This document shows positions 14,401 to 25,325 of a stretch of 64,000 nt of DNA, in pieces. The notes beneath the pieces were generated by a model that was not told the origin of the DNA, did not search any database, and saw only the letters and a list, made by a program, of their open reading frames with translations. Origin of the DNA: Colletes latitarsis. Taxonomy: Eukaryota > Arthropoda > Insecta > Hymenoptera > Colletidae. How positions within the stretch are numbered: position 1 is the first letter of the stretch; each line of letters starts with the position of its first letter. Where the stretch lies: NCBI RefSeq assembly GCF_051014445.1, contig NC_135136.1, positions 41,984,001 to 42,048,000 on the forward strand, in the 5' to 3' direction. Both the position numbers and the translations under genes were made by a program.

Positions 14401-15596
14401 GTTACGACAACTTCCGATGTTAGCGTCGTCGTTAATGGGAAGATGTTATTTGGAGTTCAGTCAGTTTAGATCGGGTCATCACTTAAATCTTTTTGTACAA
14501 GTAATGGGACTGTTGGAGTTATTACAACCACATTTATTTAGCGAGGAGCATCAGACTGCTTTGGAAGATACATTAGAAAATTACTTTCAATGTTTCCAGG
14601 TTTGTCATAAAATGTTGATGAATAATAATTCAATTTCAGTGAATTAAACATTTATTTTATTTCTAGAATTACGGACCGATAAAAGATCTTATACCGCTCT
14701 TAAATAGATTCATTACATTACTGCAAGCGTATATATCGTATGATCCACAACGGGCATTAAAGTATTTGCAAAAACATGCTCAAGTCCTTCAGTAAGTAAT
14801 GCCTTTGATTTCTTTTAGGGAGTTTCAAACATTAGCTTACACTTACATATAGTGAATTGCAGGTGCACTATCCAAATCTAGTTACACTGAGATCACTTGT
14901 ATCAGGCATTCCAATGCCAAGAGAAGGCGAGGATGTAGAAGAAGTTTTAATTACTGTACCTCCTACCCCACCTCCTTCAGAATCCATTATTCCACAGCAT
15001 TGGCCGTCGTTGTTAACTACTTTATCCAAGCTGCAAGGTGAAGGTATGCATATGCAACATATCTTAGTTTCAATTAAAAAATTTAACAACGTCAATAGAG
15101 AACTTTTACAATTAGTATTACAATATTATTTTCAGACGTATTTAGTTCTCTTCAGGAAATAGAACATCTATCGTCTCGAAAACCCTCAGTTTTAGAATCC
15201 ATAACAGACAATATAGCAGAATTACTTGTATCTCCACAAAGTAATATAAGGTCTCTTGCTCATGTTCTATTAGCGAGGGCACTGAAGCATCGTCCTGCGT
15301 CAAATGCAAATATATTATCTGCATTCCAAAGGTGCCTGGACAGTCCTAGAGCTGATATTCTAATGTCGGCTTTAGAAAAATTGCCAGACATCGTATTGTG
15401 TATGCAAGGCAAGCTATTTCTCTGCTTAGTATTACTTCATTTGATAAATGCATTCTTTGAAAATACGTATTTTGTTACAGAACATGCTTTACCATTGATG
15501 CAGAAAGTATTTGAATTAGGGGTAAATTCCAATGTGAATACTACACCATATATAAATAGAACCATTGCTCTGTTAAATACACAGCAAGGTTGTTAA
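8422..15596 (+). CDS. IntS1: Integrator complex subunit 1
   Basis: Thirteen exons fit: 8422-8587, 8681-9162, 9248-10534, 10624-10799, 10880-11032, 11121-11798, 11876-13666, 13750-14064, 14137-14599, 14667-14791, 14853-15043, 15136-15408 and 15481-15596. They sum to 6216 nt, about 2071 aa, close to the ~2190 aa of vertebrate INTS1. Recognition rests on the N-terminus (MDRGKAGIGRGAKSK), the segment PPTLAISNLYWKGW and the C-terminus NTTPYINRTIALLNTQ, together with all-helical repeat content throughout. INTS1 is the largest scaffold of the nuclear Integrator complex, which cleaves snRNA 3' ends and attenuates paused Pol II transcription. The last intron (15409-15480) begins with GC rather than GT. 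Intron 8 contains a short tandem repeat. The 3' end faces the NXF-like gene tail to tail. Confidence 0.95.
14072..14124. repeat. CTGTACTGTACT short tandem repeat in INTS1 intron 8
   Basis: Imperfect tandem units of the type CTGTACTGTACT(AT)CT fill most of the 72-nt intron between 14064 and 14137. They are visible directly by eye. They are probably slippage-derived, with no function evident. Confidence 0.7.
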
Positions 15597-15961
15597 TATT
15601 TTAAAAATTGTAATTTTTTATTTTGTATAAATAAGATTGTAAATTTTTCATAAAAAAAAGTTATTTCACATATTTAATTTCCTCCTATATTTATCTACGC
15701 ATACTTCGCATTTTTACTAATACATGATCGTCGCTAGTAGAAAGGGAGCAATGTTTAAAATTCAATTAGATTCTCTTATTTCATAAAAATAGAATACAAT
15801 AATTTTATACGCGTATCTTCTCATATAGGCGAGGCAAGATTTTTCCTCAAGTGTATATCATACATTTAATACATTTATGATTACGAAATTACAGAAATGT
15901 ATGTACAAATTTATACAATAATTTGTAATATAAATTCAATTAACTATAAAATGTTTGTATG
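15597..15961. other. Shared 3' region of INTS1 and NXF-like gene
   Basis: This AT-rich stretch between two convergent stop codons holds AATAAG/ATAAAA-like signals on both strands (for example around 15629). It probably contains both 3' UTRs and both poly(A) sites. No ORF or repeat of note is visible. Confidence 0.4.
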
Positions 15962-17572
15962 TCATAGAAAGGCTTCAGGTGGTACATTGTTTACTGTGTA
16001 CATGTTCATAAATGTTGTAATAGCAGTTCTTATATCCCAATTGGCTTCTTCAAGATATTGGTGACAAAACTTCAAATTCATTGTACTCAGTTCATGCAGA
16101 AATGACAATAGTTGTTCTTTCTCTGAAATACTGAACACAGTTGGAACAAATTTTGGTGAAATTTTTGTTTCAAATCTTGATTCACTGCTTCCTGACAGAT
16201 TACTATTGGCAGGTGTTCCATCAAGATAACACTGATCATTAGTAATGCAGTATTCATTATCTTCTTTTTGCATAATAATGAAAGTCCTGTTGAAAAACAT
16301 TGGTGGGCATGCAATGTCTCGAAATGAAAATAATCCTTGTACAGAAATAGCAAGATGGCTTTCTCCTTCATACAGTAAATCAACATGAAATGATTTAAAG
16401 TTATGTATTGTTGGTGGTTGGCTTCTAAGTGCAGAAATGATTCTCTCTGGACCACGTAATAAAAATTCTTGACACTTGGCATAATCAACAAATTTAAGTA
16501 AATTTCTATTTGTAACAAATGTTTTAGTTATTTGTTTATGAACATAATTTATAACATTCCCTAATGTCATGGAGTAAAGTGCATCTCTGTCATACAATCC
16601 ATTCATCATTTGTCTATCATCTTGGTCATATAAAGTAAAATAATGTTTCACAAATTGTTTGATAAGACAAGTTTTCATACCATCCTTTATAAAGTTGCTT
16701 TGGATATTAGGAACAAATTTTTGTTCTGTATCTATTACAATTCCATCTAATTTTTGTAGATGAGGAAAAACATTTTTCACTGCTTGCACATAATCTTGAC
16801 ACTTGTTATATTTAGCACACAATGGATTTCCATCTAGCCAAAGTTCACTTATTTTAAATTCACTAAAATAACGTAAATAATCCACATCTCCAATGTGATT
16901 GTATCTTAGATCTAACTTGGTCAAATGGTAATTAAAGAACTTTTCAAATAGAATAATGGCTGTGAGTTTATTATATTTTAAACTTAGTTCACGGATGGAT
17001 AATCTTGAATCACGATTAGTACTTAAAATTCCCACTTTGGCACATCTCAAAACAAACTGCAATACTTTAGGTACAGACAATGGACAAAATATTGAATTCA
17101 AAGACTTCTCATCTTCAAAATCATCAAGATTCAGTACCTTTTTTGTATGTTCATACCTACTATACAATGCTTGTGCTATAATTCTATTAGGATTCAGTTG
17201 TAACTCTTTGGAATCTAAAAATCCTAATACAATGTCAATATGTAACTCTTGCCCATCTATCGAAGTCACGCATAAATCTTGCTTTACAAGATTTTCAATG
17301 GCAATGGAGGTGCACTTTGCCAAGAAAGTGCTTTTATTTGAGTTTTCTTCTTTATACATAACAGGAAGTATGATATCAGGGTCACAAGCAAGAATGATTC
17401 TTTTCAATACTTCCTTCGGTTTACAATGCCTTACATTGTAGATAATAAATTTATGCCACAAATCTTGACGCGATGCTACAGCTAATTCTTGTTCGTTGAA
17501 AGACGGTTTAATATGCGTTAAACGCAATGGTTCCGAAATTGGCGCGCCTTCAGTAACTTCTGTGCCAGCCAT
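15962..17572 (-). CDS. NXF1-like nuclear RNA export factor, intronless
   Basis: One uninterrupted 536-aa frame. Order of parts: a short acidic N-terminus; an RRM-like region (about 38-120) containing DLWHKFIIYNVRHCKPKE; leucine-rich repeats (about 185-290) with LSLKYNKL, KLDLRYNHIGDV and ELWLDGNPL; an NTF2-like domain (about 300-460) with FVKHYFTLYDQDDRQ and GLFSFRDI; and a C-terminal TAP/UBA domain (about 480-536) with ANWDIRTAITTFMNMY. This is the full NXF1/TAP layout, which exports bulk mRNA with NXT1/p15 and binds FG nucleoporins through the NTF2-like and UBA parts. The arginine-rich N-terminal tail of NXF1 is missing, and there are no introns although neighbouring genes have many. It could be the main NXF1 or, more likely, an NXF paralogue or retrocopy. 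The frame is intact with a well-placed start, so I do not call it a pseudogene. Confidence 0.85.
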   Translation of the reverse strand: MAGTEVTEGAPISEPLRLTHIKPSFNEQELAVASRQDLWHKFIIYNVRHCKPKEVLKRIILACDPDIILPVMYKEENSNKSTFLAKCTSIAIENLVKQDLCVTSIDGQELHIDIVLGFLDSKELQLNPNRIIAQALYSRYEHTKKVLNLDDFEDEKSLNSIFCPLSVPKVLQFVLRCAKVGILSTNRDSRLSIRELSLKYNKLTAIILFEKFFNYHLTKLDLRYNHIGDVDYLRYFSEFKISELWLDGNPLCAKYNKCQDYVQAVKNVFPHLQKLDGIVIDTEQKFVPNIQSNFIKDGMKTCLIKQFVKHYFTLYDQDDRQMMNGLYDRDALYSMTLGNVINYVHKQITKTFVTNRNLLKFVDYAKCQEFLLRGPERIISALRSQPPTIHNFKSFHVDLLYEGESHLAISVQGLFSFRDIACPPMFFNRTFIIMQKEDNEYCITNDQCYLDGTPANSNLSGSSESRFETKISPKFVPTVFSISEKEQLLSFLHELSTMNLKFCHQYLEEANWDIRTAITTFMNMYTVNNVPPEAFL

Positions 17573-17749
17573 TATTTTTGATACCGTATGTTACATTAAT
17601 ATATGAGCATTTTCACAACAAACAATAATTAAATTACGATACGTATGACATAATTAAATATTGCTTTTTACACGCTTAGTAGGGCAAATAATAACAACGA
17701 ATCATGTCACGATTGTCACGTGAGCCCGGCACTTCACGCCAGTGTGAAG

Positions 17750-18118
17750 TCGACAATAGCGACGACGAACTTCCTTAGCGTCTAACGGAGTGGTGGGGAA
17801 AATCAAAGTTGGGACTGTTTGTTATAAAATTAAAGAATCATTATTTGAAATAATGGAATACTTATAGGTATGTATGTGTAGCTCGAAACGTAAAGATGCC
17901 TGGACAGTCGAGATTCGAAATTGTATGCCATTGGCGCGATAACGGACTTCAGTTGTTCAAGAGCAAAAAGGAAAGGCTCCCTTTCGTTCACGTTCTTTCT
18001 CGATTTCCCGAAGTTGCGCGAAATGCCGAGCTCACGTAACATGGATCATGCGTAGGACATATTGGCTTTTACCACCACTCCGTTAGAGGCTAAGGAAGTT
18101 CGTCGTTGCTAGTGTCTA
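17750..18118. repeat. ~48-bp inverted repeat flanking a 275-bp spacer
   Basis: The left arm (17750-17797) and right arm (18072-18118) are near-exact reverse complements over about 48 bases, with roughly five mismatches. The core GACGAACTTCCTTAGC is identical in the two arms. The element sits in the divergent promoter region between the NXF-like gene and NDUFB2. It could be a MITE-like insertion with terminal inverted repeats or a locally duplicated promoter element. I saw no clear target-site duplication. Confidence 0.8.
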
Positions 18119-18168
18119 CTAGTTATGACAAGTTCGGTGTTTGTGCGGCTTGTTTGTTAATTAAAAGA

Positions 18169-19067
18169 ATGTTAATTTCACGGGGTGCTCAGATATTAAA
18201 AACCGCGTGTCATTTTAAAACGGTGAAACCTGCCGCAATAAACTTGAAACAAGTTCGTCATGAGTAAGTTAATACATCCATTATATAATCTTTCTGAATA
18301 AAGGTTACTTTTGGATATTTTTATTCTTCATTTATATTCGTTATGCAATTTTGAATGTTTAATTTATATAAATTTACATTTCTTTCTGCAAATTAAAATT
18401 CAAGGTATAAATAATAAGATCAAACTAGAAATCTTTTACTTTAACAGCTGGACTTATCGAAGTGTTCCACAACCTGAAAAATGGACCATAGTACTTGCAG
18501 AATTAACTGGCGGGTTTACGTGGTGGTGGGTTCTATGGAACCTCTGGCATGAATATGAAGTTTTACTTCATGTGAGTAAATTTTAGTTTATCCTTTGTAT
18601 TACATAAATTTTATCCAAATATAAATTACAGTAGTACCCACATAAGTGACCAAGCTCAGGACCGGCCTCTGTCATTTATTGGGCACTACTGTAGCTGTTT
18701 TTTTTTCAAAGTTGACGAAATGTTTAATACCATATGATTATGTGCAAAATTGAAACATATTGAACATTTTAAATATCTCCTTTAATTTATACAAGGAAAA
18801 AATAAATTAAAAACATATATGTTCTTATTATAACTTATTATAACTTCCTGATTCAGAATAATCTACTATATTAAAAAGTTATTTGGTTTTCTTCTGGTAC
18901 ATTTTTTATACAAATGAAGAAATTTATACATGTTTTAAAGTACAATATAACTTGATAGATTTATACCAAATTTTATGATCTTATATTTATGTATGTAGGG
19001 TGAAGTACCAGGTTCAATTCCAGAACATTGGACAGATGAAGAACTCGGAATTCCACCGGATGATTAA
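18169..19067 (+). CDS. ND-AGGG: NADH dehydrogenase 1 beta subcomplex subunit 2 (AGGG)
   Basis: Three exons fit: 18169-18263, 18448-18571 and 18999-19067. They sum to 288 nt, 95 aa. The first exon encodes a basic, amphipathic presequence-like N-terminus without acidic residues (MLISRGAQILKTACHF). Exon 2 carries the single transmembrane stretch and signature: RSVPQP, ELTGGFTWWWVLWNLWHE. Exon 3 ends with GSIPEHWTDEELGIPPDD, the conserved NDUFB2 tail. NDUFB2 is an accessory subunit in the membrane arm of mitochondrial complex I. The small size and two introns are usual for the family. It is transcribed divergently from the NXF-like gene, and the inverted repeat ends about 50 bases upstream of its start codon. 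Confidence 0.92.
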
Positions 19068-19422
19068 ATAACAAAGGTAGACAAATACAAAACCTTTGGG
19101 TTTAATGTAAATACAAAGTCACTTGCATTTAGTGGAATTTCAAACGTAGTATCTAGTACAATATCAACCAAATACACGAGTTATCATTTAACTTCTGTAT
19201 AAAATATTGCTTTAATAAATCTATCATTAAAATTGTTATGTCATTTAAAATAACGTATTCTTTATTTATAAGTATATTACGTTATTAAACAATTCGTAAT
19301 AATGTTCATAATAATAGAGAAAGGTAAAATGAACAAATAAAAAATGTGTACAATAACGCATTTATTTATAGAAATTTAATACAACAAAGAATGTGTATTG
19401 TGAATATTCATGTCCCTTATTT

Positions 19423-21610
19423 TTAATTACATCTTGGCACCTTAATAGTCACTGTTTTGGTTTCAATATATTCATTCAAGCCATCTGCACCCCTAAAAAC
19501 AAAAACGAAACTATAATATTTTGTCCTTGTATTATTTTTTAATGATCAATATTATACTTACAATTCTCGACCTATGCCTGAGTGTTTAAATCCACCAAAT
19601 GGAGTTTGAGGAGTCATGGCATCATAACAATTTACCCTATTCAGTATTTATTTTATTTATAAATTTTCTATATTATATTGCGCATAATAAATAGAAAATT
19701 AATATTTTGAATTCTTACCAAACACTCCCAGAATGTACTGCTCGAGCAAACACTAATGCTTTATCAATATTTTTAGTAAGCACGCCAGCAGCAAGGCCGT
19801 ATTCCGTATTATTTGCGCGTTCTATAACTTCGTCAAGTGTTTCAAATTTCAAGATAGATTGAACGGGTCCGAATATTTCTTCTTTAGCAATCCTCATATT
19901 GTCGGTCACATTAGAAAATACAGTGGGCTTACAAAAAAAAATTGAGATAATTACGAAAAAAGAATTATCCTAGTAACAGAACAAAAAGAATTTGGACATG
20001 AAATCATACCTTAATAAAGTAACCAACATTACCCTGTCGTTCTCCGCCCGTTTCCACCACTGCACCTTCTTCTTTTCCTGACTGAATCAATCCCAAGACC
20101 TTATTAAACATAGTTTGATCGATTTGCGGTCCTTGTTGCGTTTTGGAATCAAAGGGATCGCCAACTTTTGTCTCGAGTGCTAATTTCTTGGCGTGGCTAA
20201 CAAATTCATTATAGATTTTGGAATGTACAAAAGTACGCGAGCCAGCGCAACAATTCTGTCCATGATTTGCAAATATTGCATTGTATGCAATTTCTGCTGC
20301 TTCCTTAACTATAAATTGTTCTTGATTACTATCTTACACCGTATAATATAATTATAGTTATATTTTATAAAATGCATCATTTACATACCATCAACGTCGT
20401 CAAAAATTACCAAAGGACTCTTGCCACCCAATTCAAGGCTAACACGTTTCAGATTACTTTTAGCAGAAGCTGCCATTATCAGGTGACCAATCTATAAATT
20501 AAATATAAATTTTTAGCGTTAATTCGTATTTGATTGTAAAGCTAAGAATTATGTACCTCTGTAGATCCAGTGAATGCAACTTTACGAACGTCCGGATGTT
20601 CGGCAATAGCTGCACCAGCTGTTGGACCATATCCTGTAATAACGTTTACAACTCCTGGAGGAAATCCAGCTTCTTTAGCAAGTGCTGCAGCATGGAGTGC
20701 AGATAATGGAGTTTGTTCAGCTGGTTTTAAGACAATAGTACATCCAGTAGCTAATGCTGGACCCCATTTCCATGCCACCATAAGAAGAGGATAATTCCAA
20801 GGAATAATTTGACCTACTACACCAACTGGTTCCTTTAGTGTACACGAGACGAGATTTCCATCTAAGTAATAAATGTTATCAGTGTTTTTTAATCGATATT
20901 TAGCGAAGACTTATGAATATAAATATACCTGCGGGAATAGTATCACCCAAAATTTTATCACACCATCCAGCATAATAACGAATTGTGTCTATGCTTGCCT
21001 GTACATCCCACACTGCATTGTTGTATGTTTTCCCATTGTCCAGAGTTTCAAGAGTAGCAATATAATCCAAGTCACGTTCTATGAGATTTGCAAACTGTAA
21101 AAATGCGATATTAAAGGTCATGGTTATTTAAATAATTATTTTTTCTAAATATTCTTAAAGATTAGAGTTATATAATAAGCAATATACTGTATTCATAAGC
21201 TTTCCACGAGCAGATGCATCCATGTTCCTCCATTCTGATCCTCTAGTAAATGCTTTTTTTGCAGCTGCAACTGCCTTATCTACATCCACCTGGACGACAT
21301 AAAATAAATACATAAAACTAGGTAATTTAATATTGTCTAACTTACAAAATACAAGCATGAAAGAAAGTATAATGCACCTTGTCACCCTCAGAGACTTCAG
21401 CAATAACAGTGCCATTTGCCGGATTTATAGTGGAAAATTTTTTACCACTTTGCGCGTCCACAAACTCGTTGTTAATGAATAACTGAAAATGATTATTATA
21501 TAATTCATACAAAACTATTTCTACACGTATCTATGATCTATCTGGAAGAATATTTTAAGGAAAGTTAAATTTACCTGCGTGTACTTGATATCTGGTGTTT
21601 TACGTGTCAT
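19423..21610 (-). CDS. Aldh: Aldehyde dehydrogenase (ALDH1/ALDH2 class)
   Basis: Ten exons fit: 21575-21610, 21378-21482, 21188-21289, 20929-21094, 20557-20861, 20389-20491, 20010-20308, 19719-19927, 19562-19636 and 19423-19492. They sum to 1470 nt, 489 aa. Diagnostic parts are the NAD-binding IPWNYPLLM and FTGSTEIG, the catalytic glutamate in LELGGKSP, the catalytic cysteine in GQNCCAGSR, and EEIFGPVQ and PFGGFKHSGIGREL. The enzyme oxidises aldehydes, such as acetaldehyde or lipid-derived and retinoid aldehydes, to acids with NAD+. All catalytic residues are present. With the start at 21610 there is no mitochondrial presequence, suggesting a cytosolic ALDH1-like form. The frame is open upstream to an ATG at 21706, which would add 32 residues. 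Substrate preference cannot be read from the sequence. Confidence 0.95.
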
Positions 21611-22549
21611 TTTTTCGTTTGTTTTCTTCGCCGGTCCGTCATGTAATACGCGATTCGTCTGAAACTGCGTTAAATATGTTGCTATCCCCTCTTGTCCTCT
21701 CGACACAGATTAAGCTAGTATCTTATTTTTGGAGAGGAATATGCATATCTTTTAGCGTTATCCGAAGCTGATTAATCGTATATTTTGAAATACGAAAGTT
21801 ACATTACAAATGGAGACAGATTTTATTTTGCGAAAAGTAAAAATTCAGTATTTTTTAACTTAACGCTTATATTTTAACTTTTACGATTCTATGAAGTTTT
21901 TATCTACTTCCCTTCTCTATGTTTATCTAATCAACTTTTTCATCTACATGGAAGAGGTTACAATTACCTTGCAAATATCGCAATATGTTTATAGCTATGA
22001 CTGATACTTGTTTTATCTTTTGGAAATGCGCGAATAAACACATAAGTGATACTATCAGTTGCAACTCATCTAGAACAGATTCGAATTAACAACATATTGC
22101 ACCGCAGGTCGATCATTCAAAATTATTGAAACGAATAAAAACATTTTCTGTATAATGCCTTTGTCAAATTGATTTAAGACAATTCCTGGATGAAAGTAAA
22201 GTTAGAAAATGTTCGACTCTTTAGCGTAATACCCTGGGGAAATAGTAATTTACCTGTTACGCAGATTCAACTATTTAAATTCAATTAAAAATCGCAAAGA
22301 TATAATTTTGAGTGAGAAAGGAATGCCTCTTCAGTTGCTGCGGGCTATTAAATCGATAAATGTTGTGTTGTTTCTCGAAGAAACAACCGTCGTATTCGTT
22401 GTCGAAATTGAAATCTAATTTTGTACAAATTTAAATTAGGATTCCTAGTCATATTTTAAACTGCATGTCTCAGAAGATTATCTACAATTACAGATGTTGT
22501 TGACGTCTTCTTGAAATTTAATTCTTGTTAATCCAAAGTGGAATTTGAC
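21611..22549. promoter_or_regulatory. Divergent intergenic region, ALDH/tektin
   Basis: About 0.94 kb separates two divergent start codons. The DNA is AT-rich, with no RNA gene, repeat or convincing ORF apart from the in-frame upstream extension of ALDH (to 21706). It presumably carries both promoters. Confidence 0.35.
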
Positions 22550-24943
22550 ATGGATGTTAAACAAAATTCCTCGATGGGGGCGTACCAACAGCTTCCTCAC
22601 GAAGGAGCCGGTGATGCGGTAAATTCATTCTTTAATATAATAATGCAACAATTTTATACAAATTTTATATTCGTTACTGATAAATAAGATTTGCCCAACT
22701 CTGGAGTAGCATTCACGGAGAAAATCCACGGGCTATTTGATCAAATCAACAATAATTCAGTGTAAATATGTAGGCAGGGGATAATTAACGATAATATAAT
22801 CGGAACTGTTTTCTTTAATGGAAGATTAACAGGTCAACCTTACGCCACTTTCTTGAATAATTAATTACACAAATTATTGGAAAAAGTTCCATTCGATATT
22901 CTACATCGCATGTGATTGTACATGATAATTCTCGAACAAACGATATTCGGAAAATGGTAATTTCGAGTATTTTCCATAAAAGCAAGAGTAAGAATCTCTA
23001 AAACAGAGATACATATTTCGATGTATCTCTTGAACGAGGTATTTGCGAATATACTTCCAGAAGAAAAATTTATTTTATGGCCCTACATTCGTACTTCAAG
23101 TCATCAGACTTGCTATTTAAATCTGCAATATCCTGTATGTTTAGAAAACAAATTTTTGCACAGGCCGCGATACCTTGTCCCATGATGGAATCTACTAACG
23201 ATGAAACAAAAGAGAAACTACCTCCTTACTTTCCTCAACCAGGAGATGAATTTCCAGCAAAACCGGAAGGATCGATGGAAGCTATCGGTCCATGGGCAAC
23301 TGGTCGTGTAACGTTCAGCCCAAAAGATGGTTTAACAGGAGTGAGACCTGTTGTCGATCGATATTCCGTAACACAATTTGGCGCACCGGAATGGAGAGCC
23401 CACAATCAGAAGTTTTTCAAGCAATCAGACGAAAAGATTCGAGATGCTCAGTACGTTCTTAGATGCTTTTTATCTTCATCGTGTGCAGCACTGAAATCAC
23501 GATATTGTTTTCAGACTGGCTGTGAGCAACGCGAAACGATGCGTCGACGAATCGTACAGAAGGGCAGACAAAACGCAGTTAGAGTCGACGGATCATCTGA
23601 AGAGTCGTGCTAAGGACGTGTATCGTTGGAAAACCGAGCTGGAACACGTAATACTTGATATTACCAAAGAGATCGAATTATTGGAAGGCGAACGACGACG
23701 AGTGAAGCAGTCTTTATCGGTTCTCACTGTTCCCGAGTCGATCGCTGGGGAATTTTTGCAATTGCGGTCTAGAAGACTCGAATCCGATCTCATCCGAGAC
23801 GAGGTCGAAGAGGAACTGACGAAAGTTAATATTAATTTTGAAATGGCGTTTTAAAGGTCTAGGTTAGATATTGTCGGTACGCCTAAATTCATTCTTGCAG
23901 GAGGTAGCACTTTGCTGGGAGATACGCGATTTACTCGGTAGAACTCGCGAGCAAATAGAGCTGCAATTGATCGAACTAAAGGCTGCCAAGGCAAGGATGG
24001 AAGTCGATTGGACCGATAAGACAGACTCTTATGGAATCGATGCACACTGTATAGAATTAAAAAACGATTCGTCCGTTATACTTTGGGCACCTGGTGCCAC
24101 CAGATTTCCAGCGGAGTACGTGTTAAAGTCGCCGCTATCCGATCGAACACCGAAACGAGACTCTACGAGCTTTTCGTTTCTTTTTCTGGTAGACAATCGA
24201 CACCAGCGAGTTACGAACACTACACGCGGGAAAGTTTAACCGACGCGGAAGCTGCGAGGCAAAAATCGGCAAACCTGAGGTCCACTTTGAATGCCATATA
24301 TACGAATTCCATCAAAGATCTCCGTGATCAAGCGACACGCGTGGATCTCGTACTAGGCGAAAAGATTAAGATGACCGAGGAAGTTCGCATACAATTAGAG
24401 AAAGAATTACTTCGCGTGAGTTCGATTACCTTCGGTTGTTCGTCTGTTACGATTGTTTTGTTAGGACGAAAGGCAAATGGTTTCTTTTTTTCAGTGTTTG
24501 CACGAATTGGCAAACACTGAAAAAGCGATCGAAGAACTTCGTCATTCGGCGAGAGGATTGGATCGCGCGATGAAAGTGGCACAAACACGATTAGCAAATA
24601 GATTACAACGACGTAATGTTGAAAGCTGTCGCGATACACCTCAATTTGCGTAAGTGCTACGGAAATTAATTTCTAACAGTTTCTGTTCGTGTTATTTATC
24701 GTGACAGTATATATTTGTGTTTCGTTTAGTCTCGTGGAGGAAGTGAAATTCTTAAACGAACGCACATCGGCGATGTTAGCGGAACTGAAACGAGCCGAGG
24801 AGACACAGGCTGGTTTGGTAAAAGCAAGAAGCGATCTCGAACGAGAAATAATCGTGAAACGTAAAACACTGTACATAGACAAGCAGCGTGGACAATTACT
24901 ACGTTCGTTCTATCCTTCGGCCGCTGCCCTTTCCGGTTTTTAA
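22550..24943 (+). CDS. Tektin (tektin-4-like)
   Basis: Seven exons fit: 22550-22618, 23164-23450, 23515-23824, 23901-24115, 24193-24415, 24495-24649 and 24730-24943. They sum to 1473 nt, 490 aa. After a proline-rich N-terminus (about 90 aa) the protein is nearly all coiled coil in the tektin pattern: YRWKTELEHVI, LIRDEVEEELTKEVALCWEIRDLL, ARMEVDWTDKTDSYGID, RQKSANLRSTL, a tektin nonapeptide in the form RRNVESCRD, and the C-terminal YPSAAALSGF. Tektins are filaments inside doublet microtubules of cilia and sperm flagella; the C-terminal pattern fits tektin-4 best. The nonapeptide usually reads RPNVELCRD, so two positions differ. In insects such a gene is expected mainly in testis. The first exon is the least certain part but joins in frame. 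Confidence 0.88.
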
Positions 24944-25325
24944 CGATGTTCGAACGTCCGTGTTGCAATATCTTAATTCAAAAAGAAAAGGTAACTACAA
25001 AATAAAAACTACTTTCAGAGGAAATATTTAATGGAAACGTATTAAGTACCATTGGTTCTGTAAATGTATTTTGGAAGTTCACGACTTATTCACGCAAAAA
25101 TATAATAATTCTTAGAATTTATGTATAATAATTTTATAGTATTTTTGTTTTGATATTTTATACAAAAATGAAAAATATATGACTTGGATATTTTGGGGTT
25201 TCTTCGTGTTATGCTACGTACATTCATATATAATTAAATTAAGTATTACACGTTAATGTTTAAAAAACAGCTTAAATTATCGCTATGCTTTTCGGAATTA
25301 AATTTTGTATAAGAAAGATATATAA
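24944..25325. other. Shared 3' region of tektin and TXNDC5 genes
   Basis: This AT-rich sequence lies between convergent stop codons, with ATAAAA- and AATATA-type possible polyadenylation signals. Nothing else is recognisable. Confidence 0.35.

Noticed and set aside
18999..19030. tRNA B-box-like GGTTCAATTCC
   Set aside because: It lies in the last exon of NDUFB2 and has no A box or cloverleaf around it.
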